64,000 bases of DNA from Mangifera indica (lineage: Eukaryota > Streptophyta > Magnoliopsida > Sapindales > Anacardiaceae), in contig NC_058147.1 in NCBI RefSeq assembly GCF_011075055.1, forward strand, positions 7,130,001-7,194,000, written 5' to 3'. The position numbers were made by a program, and so were the translations under genes. Numbering within the stretch: the first letter of the stretch is position 1; each line of letters opens with the position of its first letter. Positions 24,660 through 34,330 of the stretch are shown one piece after another. The notes under the pieces are model-generated. The model ran no database searches. It was not told where the DNA came from and worked only from the letters and a program-made list of their open reading frames with translations.

Positions 24660-25317
24660 GAATTTAATTATTTGCTTTCAAAAATTTAACTTTGAAAAAA
24701 GTGAGAAGAAAAGGAAGTGGTGATGCGGCAGATTGATGGATTGTTTAAAAGGAAATTGATTTAGCCTCAGGATACGTATCAATTTTTTATGGCTTTGCTA
24801 GTGAGGAACAATTATTAAGTAGGAATGGCAACTGTCTTTTCCTTTCATTGGTTATGCAGCTATTCGTCTTTTTTCTGATTTTAGCAACTCCCTCGCGTGG
24901 CATGTTCTACAATGACAACTTTCTTGCATTTTTTTAGAACTTTGTAGGTTTGGAAAGTACTTCTTACGAAATTTTAGCATAAGCCAAACTAGTTTTAGCC
25001 GTTTTAGCAGTTCTTGAAAAATAAGGGTGAGGATCGGATTCTGAGGGTGGGTGAGTTGTGTCGGGAAGTCAGTCAGATTCTGATGATCAGTGAGGATCGG
25101 TGATTTACAGATTTTGTCACCAACAGAGCCCCCGTTTCCCTCAGAATCTGACTGACTTCCCGACACAACTCACCGAGTACAGTCGACATTGTCGCCAAGT
25201 CACCGTCCACGGCTCGTAACTTTTTTTTTTTTCCAATGGAATTTAATTATTTGCTTTCGAAAATTTAACTTTGAAAAAAGTGAGAAGAAAAATTTAATTT
25301 TGTTCATTTCCTGACAG
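24660..25317. other. Dioxygenase upstream region with partial duplicates of its first exon
   Basis: The segment 25121-25292 repeats the dioxygenase exon-1 and 5' flank (24485-24713), with an internal deletion of the sequence around the start codon. The shared block includes AATGGAATTTAATTATTTGC and TGAAAAAAGTGAGAAGAAAA. A further 34-bp piece (25050-25083) is present in the opposite orientation. The block ends directly at the P450 exon-2 copy starting at 25318. It contains no intact gene. Confidence 0.8.
25050..25174. repeat. Perfect ~34-bp inverted repeat derived from dioxygenase exon 1
   Basis: 25050-25083 and 25141-25174 are exact reverse complements (GTGAGTTGTGTCGGGAAGTC... against ...GACTTCCCGACACAACTCAC), separated by 57 bases. 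Both arms derive from the exon-1 part encoding ELCREVSRL-like residues. A transcript across it would fold into a stem-loop. Confidence 0.9.
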
Positions 25318-25932
25318 GATCTCTTGGTTGCTGGAATCAGTGGCGCAGAGGAGGCCGTGAAATTGGCAATGGTGGAGCTTATTAATCATCCTGAAATGTT
25401 CAGTAAAGTTAAGGAAGAGATTGAATCAATTGTTGGAAGGAGCAGACTCGTTGAAGAATCAGGTGTACCGAATCTTCCTTATTTACGGGCAGCTGTGAAG
25501 GAATCACTGAGACTGCATCCACCAACTCCTGTACTAGTCTGGGAAGTCTACGAAAATTGTAACATCAAGGGGTTTGATATAACAGAAAGAACTATAACAG
25601 TCATTAATCTTTGTGCCATAATGAGGGATCCTGATTTATGGGAGAAACCGCAGGAGTTTCAGCCTGAGAGGTTCTTAGTTTGTTCGAAGGAACAAAAATC
25701 TAATAACCCAGATGAAGAAACGAAGAAGCAACTTATAAATTATCTTTCTTTTGGAGGAGGAAAGGTCAGAAGTTGTCCCAGTTCACTCTTAGCATTAGCC
25801 TTGATGAATACTGCAATTGCTACAATGGTTCAATGCTTTGATTTTGAAGAAGCTGGATCAGGCGTGTCAATAACCACCTTGTCTCAGCAACTTCAGTGTC
25901 GTCCTGTGGTTCATTTCAACCCATTTCATTAA
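25318..25932 (+). pseudogene. Cytochrome P450 exon 2, right-arm copy
   Basis: An open frame of 205 codons follows a CTGACAG acceptor. It encodes DLLVAGISGAEEAVKLAMVE (I helix), KESLRLHPPTPVLVWEVYEN (K helix ExxR), FQPERFLVC and the end of a P450, with FNPFH then stop. Exon 1 is absent; the sequence in front is a duplicated piece of the dioxygenase 5' region. The I-helix (A/G)GxDT motif is replaced by AGISGA, and the heme loop reads FGGGKVRSCPS instead of the usual FGxGxRxCxG, with one extra residue. It is open but very unlikely to be a working P450. The TAA lies in the 9-bp target duplication of the adjoining MULE. Confidence 0.88.
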
Positions 25933-26436
25933 AGGGATATTGAAATTTTTAGCACTATTTTATTCCGTGTGTACAAAATTGCCACCTATCCTAAAGCTTT
26001 CATAAATATACCACAACAGTACTCATCTTTCCCAAAATACCCCTTTTTAATATTTCATGCATAAATTCTCTCTCTTCTTCTCTACAATTTTTTTTTCTCT
26101 TCTTTCTCTTCTTCCTCTACTTCCAAAGTGATAAAAGAATCATTCTCTTTTCTCCCTTATCTTAAAAAACAAAAGCAGGAAGGAAAAAACTGAATTCTTC
26201 ATATTAAGAATTCTGTTAAGTGAGGATTAAAAAAAAAAAGAATAACGCACAAAAAAACTCAACTGGAAAAAAATAACCATCAAAAAAGTGTAAAAAATGA
26301 CCATCGAAGAAGATCACATTCAGTAAGATTTAACTGAAAAAAAAAATTAACATTTAAAGATTAAAACTGAAAAAAAAAATTTTACGTTTAATAAAAATAA
26401 AATAGAAAATGTTAGCGTGAAATTCTGAGAATAAAG

Positions 26437-26475
26437 GTTGGCGGAAACGCCAACCCTTGGCGCGTTTCCGCCAAC
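26437..26475. repeat. Palindrome GTTGGCGGAAACGC inside the MULE
   Basis: GTTGGCGGAAACGC (26437-26450) and its exact reverse complement GCGTTTCCGCCAAC (26462-26475) are separated by 11 bases. Confidence 0.9.
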
Positions 26476-26896
26476 TTTTGGTTACTCCAAGCAAAGTTTA
26501 TAAAGGGTGAGCCCACCCTATATTATAATAATGTCAATTTTCTTATTTCAATAGTTTTAGTTTATAAAAGATGGACCCACCTAAATTATTAAGGCTAACA
26601 AACTAACTATTTTCGCCAACCTTTATAATAATAATATAATATGATATTATATATTATAATATAAAATATTATATATTATATATTATTATAATATTATATA
26701 TATAATATAATATATTATATATTATACTATTGTAGTATAATATATATAATAATATTATTATATTATAAAATTATTATAATATAATATAATATTATTATAT
26801 TGCACGCCAACCCTTCCCTGTTTTAATATTTATGGGTTGACGTGCGCTACCCTTTCCCCTGCTTTAATATTTATCTTCGCCTATTTTTTAAAGTAT

Positions 26897-26953
26897 GGGT
26901 TGGCGTAACGCCAACCCTTGGCATTACGCCAAGGGTTGGCGTTACGCCAACCT
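26897..26953. repeat. Tandem palindromes GTTGGCGTWACGCCAAC inside the MULE
   Basis: GGGTTGGCGTAACGCCAACC is followed by TTGGCATTACGCCAA and again GGTTGGCGTTACGCCAACC. Each is a near-perfect palindrome around a 3-base centre. A related imperfect pair, GCACGCCAACCC...GGGTTGACGTGC, lies at about 26802-26845. Confidence 0.9.
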
Positions 26954-27610
26954 TCAAAAATAAAAAGAAGCGCTAATTTTTTTTTTTTTAGTTAAATGTT
27001 TAATTTTTTATTTTTCATTTAAATCTTTAAACGTCAATTTTTTATCTTTTTTTAGTTAAATACTACTATATCATCTTCTCTGATCATCATTTTCTACAAG
27101 GTATATACAGTGGATATGTTGGAGTTTTTATAAGTTATTCTTTTTTTATTAAATATTTACTTTGAAAAATTCTTAATATGAAGAATTCAGTTTTTTTCTT
27201 CTTGTTTTTGTTTTTGAAGATGAGGAAAAAGTGGGAGTGATTCTTTTATCACTTTGGAAGAAGAGGAAGAAGAGGAAAAAAAAATTACAGAGAAGAAGAG
27301 AGAGAATTTATCCATGAAAGATTGAAGAGGGGTATTTTGGGAAAGGTGAGTACTGTTGTGGTATATTTGTGAAAGCTTTAGAATAGGTGGCAATTTTGTA
27401 TACACGGAATAAAATAGTGCTAAAAATTTCAATATCCCTTCATTAAATGACACCAAACATGGAGTGTGATTTTCAGTAGAATAGATGGAAGTAAAGGATG
27501 AATTTTCAGTGTACTTTGCATGTTTTGTGAATTTCTATCCATAAAATTAAATCATATCTGAATAAACATCATGTTGTTTAAGCGAATGAACCAATTCAGA
27601 AAAGGTTTTT

Positions 27611-27764
27611 CAACGTAAGGAATTGGAAACACATGCATTAATAATTCATATTTCCTTCAAAGGAAAAAGAAAAAGTTTCATCTTATTCAACGTAAGGAAT
27701 TGGAAACACATGCATTAATAATTCATATTTCCTTCAAAGGAAAAAGAAAAAGTTTCATCTTATT
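27611..27764. repeat. 77-bp tandem duplication
   Basis: Two adjacent, apparently identical 77-bp units (27611-27687 and 27688-27764), each starting CAACGTAAGGAATTGGAAAC. The left arm has one unit. Confidence 0.92.
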
Positions 27765-28381
27765 CCATCGCAATTAATTTACTCTTAGATAGTTGGGTGT
27801 GTGGTTGTTATTTCTAAATATGGTCGAGGAATTGACAGATAATTAATTTTTTCTTTCAAACATGTAATGGGTTTAATTATTAGATTGAATTAATTTTGAA
27901 TAATGTATAACACTAAGTCGTGTTTTAGTCATTAAGTCAGAGATCTAGTGACAAATTAATATTGAATGATTTTTTTTTAATTTATTAAAAATTTAATTAT
28001 GTTATAAAGACTTAACCAATGAATTGTCTCTTTGACCAAGCCACTATCTGATCAGGGTCTAAATATATTGGTTTGAAATTGTTTGATGAAACCACTCGGT
28101 GAAAATTAGGGGTGGAAACTTTTTATGAACTTTCGATAAATGCATAACATGAAGAGCACAAACATCAAGATATTATTCTTTGAAAAACTGTGGGCACGGC
28201 CACGAAACGTACAGGAGGAACATGAGCATTTCAACAAAAATTGTGGGCAAAGTACTGAGACCATGCATACTTGTGTATAGAGATCAGAGAGCAAGCAGGT
28301 CTCTCTCAGCTGGTGACCCAAAGGGCTAGCTTTAAACTCTCGAATTAAAATTAATAGCAATAACAAAGTGCATATAGTATT

Positions 28382-28919
28382 TGTTATGATTTTTGCCCAA
28401 AAATATTACCGGTTTGGCAAACAATAGTAAAATACAAAACAAAAAAAATAAAATACACGAGTTTTACTTAGTTTGAATTTTGTAAATGAAATTCTACATC
28501 CAAGGTAGAGGTATTCCTCTAATCAATCTATTATATCAAAATCCAAATACTATCGGTGTACAACAGATCATCCAAGATTACAAGATTAATACAATATTAA
28601 CTTAACTTGAGAATACACTTAACAAAAACAATCAAAATATTCTCATCGGATGACCAAACTTGACTGATCAGACTTCTCCGACAACAACCCAAGCGCCATC
28701 ATGAGAGAGAATAACACTAAACTCAAGAGAAAAAATCGAGTTTTTTAGTTAGGTTTGTCAATGACTTAGGCCAAAAGGAGAATAATAAAACCTTTATAAT
28801 TAGGTTAAAACTCCGGTGCAATGACCATACTACCCCTGCTTAATTCACAAAATTCCTAAACAATCAAAAACGTTAAAAAGACCGTTTTACCCTTTTGACT
28901 GTTTGAGACACATTCAACA
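28382..28919 (-). mobile_element. Ty1/copia 3' LTR
   Basis: Read on the minus strand the segment starts TGTTGAATGTGTCTCAAAC and ends TCATAACA (TG...CA). It is preceded by a polypurine tract (AAGGTGGAGTT) and by a degenerate copia RNase H. About 538 bp. It begins exactly where homology to the left arm of the duplication ends. Confidence 0.8.
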
Positions 28920-28984
28920 AACTCCACCTTGTTGAAAAACAGACAAACATTGATCTGAGAAATGTCTTACTGCATCTTACTACA

Positions 28985-29385
28985 CTAGAGTTCACCAACA
29001 TTTAACAAGTCTAAGGTTGACTTAAACTTGTTAATTGATACAAACTTTGTTAAAACATCTGTAAACTTAATTTTATATGCAATCTTTTCAAACTTAACCT
29101 GACATGTGCCAATAATCTCTCTCACAAAGTGCAACCTAACATTTACGTGTTTTGTTCTCTCATGAAAAACACTATTTTAAGATAAATAAATGGCACTCTA
29201 AGAATCGCAATACATAAAAGGTACAAAATCCACCAAGCCAAGCTCTTTTATTATTCCTTTAAGCCGCAAAGCCTCCTTGACAGCCTCAACTAAAGCCACA
29301 TACTTTGCTTCTATAGTAGATAAAGCCACAATATGTTGTAGACTACTCTTCTAACTTATCACATTCCCACCAAAAGTAAAAATAT
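28985..29385 (-). pseudogene. Ty1/copia RNase H fragment
   Basis: The minus-strand translation reads HIVALSTIEAKYVALVEAVK, then LRLKGIIKELGLVDF, CDS-stop-SAIYLS, HERTKHVNVRLHFVREIIGT and TDVLTKFVSINKF. This is the copia RNase H C-terminus, interrupted by at least three stops. It sits directly upstream (minus sense) of the PPT and LTR at 28919. Confidence 0.85.
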
Positions 29386-29549
29386 AACCTGTCAATGACC
29401 TCCTCAAGCTGGATCAAAGCTGCTGGAAGGAGCTGCACTCACACACCAGAAGAATACTCAAGCAGGAAATCAAAAAGTAATCAGACTGATGAAGATGAAC
29501 ATCATGCCAATTGAGCTCAGACAATGATAATTAATCCCATAAAACAGTT

Positions 29550-29905
29550 ATCTCACATAAAAAATTCATTAATAAATTGACCAAGTTTTTGATGCATACG
29601 ACTAACATTACTATAAAGTTGAAATCGATAAATTGCATTAATAGTGGAGTAACGATTTGAAAGCAAATCCCAAACTTATTTTATAGTATCAAAACGTCTA
29701 AATAGTAGTTTGATAGACTGAGCATGTGTTACAAAACCAAGTAATAGTCTGATAATTTTTACTACCCATTCTTCAAGAATTTCAATATATTTGGATGTAT
29801 TCATGTCATGACATTTGGTTGGTTGAGGTATATCACCAATCACATATTGTCATAATATTTTACCCTTTGGTAAGCCAGATATCTCATGAGTTCAGACGAT
29901 ATAAT
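29550..29905 (-). pseudogene. Ty1/copia gag fragment
   Basis: The minus strand encodes EEWVVKIIRLLLGFVTHAQS, RRFDTIK-stop-VWDLLSNRY and QLYSNVSRMHQKLGQFINEF, the copia gag pattern (FDTAKEVWDxLxxRY). An internal stop is present. Protease, integrase and reverse transcriptase between this and the RNase H at 29385 are missing, so the element has a large internal deletion. Confidence 0.7.
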
Positions 29906-30135
29906 TGATCACATTAAGGATGGTATTAATTAGATGGGAAATATATAATTTTTACTGTGAAGGGTAAAAAATCCAAGCACACTGACAACTAACCAATGCA
30001 GGTCTAGCTCCAAAAGTACGCAAAAAATTAACCAACTAAATAAATTATCAACCCAATTAATTCAGAACTCCACCAAGAAGTTCAAATTAGAATTAGAAGG
30101 CTCAATTCAATGGGCCAATAAAGCAATTAACAATA

Positions 30136-30378
30136 GGCCAAAAGACTAGGGGTGAAATTGTTATTCTTTAAATTTTGGATGAAAAAAATTGTTAAATTTT
30201 TAAATTAAGAGAAAAAATATGATAAAATTTTAATTTTTAAAATTTTTTTATTAAATGAATTTTTTTCTTAATTTTCATTAAAAATTTTAATAAAATTTTG
30301 TTTAAGGTGAGATTTTAAATTTTAAAAATTTAAAAGATAAGAGTTTGAGATTACACTGGGTAGGAAGGTCTTTTGGCC
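30136..30378. mobile_element. Short MULE-type MITE, GGCCAAAAGACTT family, with 9-bp target duplication
   Basis: Starts GGCCAAAAGACTAGGGGTG and ends GGGTAGGAAGGTCTTTTGGCC. Flanks are TTAACAATA (30127-30135) and TTAACCATA (30379-30387), 9 bp with one mismatch. At 243 bp it is the smallest complete copy of the family, and it ties the whole family to the MULE class. Confidence 0.85.
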
Positions 30379-30387
30379 TTAACCATA

Positions 30388-31139
30388 TGCTATAAAAACT
30401 CCAAACTTCAACAAAAAAATTTATGAAACCAAATAACCGAACAGCCCAAGAACCAAACAACCCCAACAAAAAATTAATGCAACCAAATAACCAAACAGCC
30501 ATCTATCAGAAGAACAACCAAAAATAAGCAAATATTCGACTCACAGTTGCGCCGGACAGTCGCGAGTGCGGTCGCCGGAGAGCTGAGTGTCCAGGCAGAT
30601 CCGAAAGGCTGGACGACGAGCTGAGAGGTGCCGGTGTAGTCTGGAAAGAGATGAAGCAGGACGGGGAAAACAAAGCACTGCCGCCGGAAAAAGGAAGAGC
30701 CGGTGTGATCGGCGTCGGAAATCGAAGAACAATTGAATAACCTCACGAATGCCGCCGGCAACCAAAGGAATCAGCGCCAGAAAACAATCCAGAGAGCCAA
30801 GAAGAATTTTCTTCCTTTATGTGGGGTTCAAATGAGAGTTTTCAAACTTAAGGGTGGTAGCTGCAATAGGAAAAAGTTATGAAATCCTAATTTCAAGGGT
30901 ATCATAAACTGATTTTAAAATCAATGGGATGCAGATATAGCTCTCATAACATGTGAAAATATAAATAACTTATATTCATGTTGTATAAGTTACCTATAAT
31001 ACATGAATTTATATATTAAAATAAGGAAATAAAAATTAAAATAATAATTTTATAATAATAGAAAACAGGAAATTACATATTTAATATATATCCTTACATA
31101 GGAAATCATAGTTTTGGAATATATTTTAACCTCCACAGC
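30388..31139. other. Intergenic, open GC-richer patch without recognised gene
   Basis: Around 30540-30760 is less AT-rich and holds two overlapping minus-strand open frames (95 and 74 codons). Neither shows a known domain, and the frames extend into repetitive DNA. The rest is AT-rich DNA upstream of UMAMIT copy 2. Confidence 0.35.
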
Positions 31140-31147
31140 GTGTTTTT

Positions 31148-31158
31148 TTTATATATAG
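31148..31158 (+). promoter_or_regulatory. TATA box of UMAMIT copy 2
   Basis: TTTTATATATAG stands about 60 bp before the ATG at 31215, the same place as in copy 1. Upstream of about 31140 the two genes are unrelated, so their distal promoters differ. Confidence 0.5.
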
Positions 31159-31214
31159 AACCGCTTCTAATCAATCTGACCATTACAAAAGCGCGGCGTT
31201 TTAGGCTAAAGAAA

Positions 31215-33085
31215 ATGGTGCAAATGAAGCCGTATATGGCTTTGTTGCTTGTTGAGCTTTCTTACGCAGGCATGGCCCTGTTATCTAAGGCTGCAGTTGC
31301 TGGTGGAATAAGCCCTTCTGTGTTCGTGGTCTATCGTCAGGCTTTAGCCTCCCTCGCCTTAGCTCCTTTCGCTTTCTTTCTTGAAAGGTTTGCTTCGATC
31401 ACTCACAATTTCAAAGGCTTATGGATAATATTGTGTTGATGACCTGTAATTTGCAGTAATGAGACCTCCCCCTTATCATACTATCTGCTCTGCAAGATCT
31501 TCCTACTTGCCTTGATTGGGTATGTATGAACTTGATTACAATTCTATTCAGCATTTAGCAATCAGTCAAAGCAAGAATTATTGCGATCTAATTTCTTCCA
31601 TATGCAAAAATTGCAGGCTCACTCTAAGTTTAAATCTCTACCTTGTTGGAATCAACTATACAACGGCCACATTTGCCTCTGCAATCCCCAACACTCTTCC
31701 TGCCACTACGTTCGTCTTGGCTGCTCTCTTAAGGTAATCAAAACAAGACACATAATAAATTCATTTTCACTTCAAAATTTTTGAAATTATTCTAGAGTAA
31801 TGGTTTTACAATTATTTCAGGATGGAAAGCGTTTCCATCAGACATATTTATGGAATTGCCAAAGTGTTGGGTTCTGTTGTAAGTGTTTCTGGGGCTTTAG
31901 TGTTTGCGTTAGTGAAGGGGCCTTCTCTTCCAATCTTGCATTGGCATGCAAACACCCCACATTCTTCAGGAAAACATCCATCTTTGGAAGAATGGATCAA
32001 AGGCGCTCTCATCATGATTTCAGCCAACACATTCTGTTCTTTGTGGCTTGTTTTGCAAGTTATTATTATCATCTCCCACGCGATGAATTTTTTCCCCTTT
32101 ATATTTTGATGCCATATATATATTTTTTCTCTTTATCAGGGTATAATTGTTAAGCAGTATCCTGCAAAAATACGTCTTACCACCCTCCAATGCTTCTTCA
32201 GTTGCATACAGTCAGCTATTTGGGCTGCTGTGTCTGAAAGACATAATCCATCTGCTTGGAAACTTGGATGGAATATTGACCTTCTTTCTGTGGCCTATTG
32301 TGTAAGTCTCATTCATTTTCATCTAGAATATATCTTTTTTTAATTTTAATGAATTAGTATCTACCTAAAGAGATACACATTTATTGCTGATGATATTTTT
32401 GCTAAAACGATCAATAAGCAATATGCACCATATCCAAATGTTACACTTTTGGAGATCTTTTCCCCCATTGCTCTCCTCCCCATTAAAACAGTATCTTTTT
32501 GAATGACCCCATACCCATCAATAAAATGACAATTTTTTTTGTATACACAGACATGTTTTAAACAGTATTCATTTCATTTAAATCTAAAATATTAATTAGA
32601 AAGATATCATATCAATCAAACCACAAATTTATACTTTTGTGCCGCCATTGTAATTATGCAGCATATTCTTTTAAGTTCTGACTATATAATACAATTAATA
32701 TGGCACTGGCAGGGTGTGGTTGTAAATGGCATTACTTATTTGCTGCAAGTTTGGGCTATTGAGAAGAAGGGGCCAGTTTTCGCAGCATTGTTCACACCAG
32801 TTGCTCTTATTGTAACAGCAATCTTCTCAGCATTCTTTTTTAAAGAAATCCTCTACTGGGGAAGGTCCATACACAACTCTTTCTCTGCATTCTTATATTC
32901 TAATATTCTTCATGCAAATATGTCCATTTTTAAATATTGCGCCTATGGGGTGCAGTGTTGCTGGGGCTGTGTTGCTGGTTGTTGGTCTCTATAGTGTGCT
33001 GTGGGGAAAGAACAAAGAAGCAAAAACAGTGACAAATAATGAAGAAAATCCTGAAACCGAAGCTGAAACAACAACAAAGCCATGA
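31215..33085 (+). CDS. WAT1-related / UMAMIT (nodulin MtN21, EamA) transporter, copy 2
   Basis: Seven exons: 31215-31387, 31457-31519, 31617-31733, 31821-32058, 32140-32301, 32713-32864 and 32956-33085. The first six exon lengths are identical to copy 1 and all junctions are in frame; the product is 344 aa. By eye I count about 23 amino-acid differences over the shared ~320 residues. The hydrophilic tail is shorter and different (ends ETEAETTTKP). Motifs: MVQMKPYMALLLVELSYAGM, VYRQALASLALAPFAFF and LLQVWAIEKKGPVFAALFTP. Intron 5 carries about 200 extra bases compared with copy 1. An open reading frame extends 25 codons upstream of the ATG, but the conserved start is MVQM. Likely functional and possibly divergent in regulation. 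Confidence 0.93.
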
Positions 33086-33392
33086 GGTTACCACATTTTA
33101 ATACCGTTGGATCTTGATTAATCAGCAATCAGTTCACCGGAGTTGTAGAGAGAGGTAGATAAATATTCCTAGTTTTTTTTTCTTAATGTAGGATTTAATT
33201 TCTTGTTAATATGGCTTACGTGGGTTGAAAATTCCCTTGACATTTATGATTGAATATGCCGTTATATTAGAAAAACAATTAGGCCTGGATGTAAGAGAAG
33301 CCGATTTGGTTTAAAAAAATAATAATAATAATAAGGCATGTGAAAATTTCTAAATTTATTATACAAATCTCTTCAATTTGCACGTGAAAGAT

Positions 33393-33645
33393 TTTTTTTA
33401 GGATAAAATTATAAAACATAAATAACAATTTTTTATCTAAAATTAAATTTGTAGAAAATAAAATTATAAAATGTTGTTACTTTTTATTTTTAAAATTAAT
33501 AGAAAATAAAATTACTATTTTCCCTTACCCTATTATTTTTTAACAAATTTTGAATTTAGGTGAAAAATGTTATTTATGTAAACCACAGGGTGTAACGTGT
33601 TTTATGACCAAACCTTAGATGGAAAGATGTTAATTACTCAATGTG
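33393..33645. repeat. Dispersed MITE-like repeat (copy 2, internally deleted)
   Basis: Shares GATAAAATTATAAAACATAA at the left and ACCAAACCTTAGATGGAAAG at the right with 7201-7745, but is about half as long. Confidence 0.5.
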
Positions 33646-33745
33646 AAAAAATTATATTTTTAAAAATCTAATTAAAAATAAAAAAATATTAATTTAGTAG
33701 AACGATTTGTGAAAATTCATGAATTGGCCTACTAAGGGCCCATGA

Positions 33746-33776
33746 GGGCACAACCCTAGAGGCCATGGGTTGTGCC
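33746..33776. repeat. Small hairpin GGGCACAACCC / GGGTTGTGCC
   Basis: Ten- to eleven-base complementary arms around a 10-base centre, in a GC-richer island (33720-33890) that looks like an old TE fragment. Confidence 0.7.
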
Positions 33777-33964
33777 TCAAACCCTATGTTTTTGTCAGGC
33801 TTACCTGATGCTTGAATCCGATGGGCTGCACTAAGATTAATTCGGCATAACTCGGCTTAAGCCACTAACACCTCTACCAATTGCCCATGCTTATTGACAA
33901 ATTAATTTCAAATAAAGATTAAAGGTACTTCTCCTACTCTTATTAATAGTTTTAGAAAGGCCAA

Positions 33965-34330
33965 AAGACTTATTATCACCCAAGGTTTAGATCATCATCA
34001 AACTCTTATTTGTTAAGTCTTGAAATTCTAAATATCCATCCGTTAGTTATTAAAGTTAATAAAATTTGTTAATATTAAAGGTAAACTTGTTATTTGACTA
34101 GTAAAATTAAAGAATTAAATTAAATTAAATTTTATCTTATTTTTCCATCAACCTAAATTTTAAAAAATTACATTTCTCTCATATGGTTGTTTTTCTTATA
34201 TTTTTCGGCCATCAAATCCAACCTATAGGCTACCTTCTTCAACCCAATCTCTCTCCCTTCCAATGCACTCTCTCCAACTAGTTGCATCTTCGTTGATTCA
34301 ATTGAATCAGCTCCATCTCTCCCTCTCAGA
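33965..34330. mobile_element. Left part of a GGCCAAAAGACTT-family element
   Basis: Starts GGCCAAAAGACTTATTATCA, then CCCAAGGTTTAG, followed by the typical T-rich arm. The right terminus was not found. Confidence 0.45.

Larger units (their letters stand above)
25934..27438. mobile_element. Non-autonomous MULE with long TIRs and exact 9-bp target duplication
   Basis: The element starts GGGATATTGAAATTTTTAGC and ends with the inverse GCTAAAAATTTCAATATCCC. The TIRs extend roughly 270-300 bp with few differences. TTCATTAAA flanks both sides exactly (25925-25933 and 27439-27447). The left arm of the segmental duplication has the unoccupied site. Such long TIRs with a 9-bp duplication define Mutator-like elements. 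The interior has no transposase. It holds repeated GTTGGCG...CGCCAAC palindromes and about 200 bp of pure AT sequence (about 26620-26800). Confidence 0.95.
25424..28381. repeat. Right arm of the inverted segmental duplication
   Basis: Inverse counterpart of 19238-20668. It is enlarged by the 1505-bp MULE (25934-27438) plus its 9-bp target duplication and by a 77-bp tandem duplication (27611-27764). It ends abruptly at 28381 where a copia LTR begins. In the left arm the sequence continues past this point (TATAGGCGAATTT on the minus strand). Confidence 0.85.

Noticed and set aside
25318..25932. Right-arm P450 copy as a functional gene
   Set aside because: No first exon, altered I helix and heme loop, and a duplicated damaged partner; treated as a pseudogene despite the open frame.
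26040..27400. Possible gene inside the MULE (89-codon Ser-rich minus frame at 27187-27456)
   Set aside because: It lies in the long TIR and is low-complexity; the mirror TIR would have to encode it too.
30474..30765. Overlapping minus frames in a GC-richer patch
   Set aside because: Two frames are open with no domain; possibly a transposon fragment, not supported as a gene.
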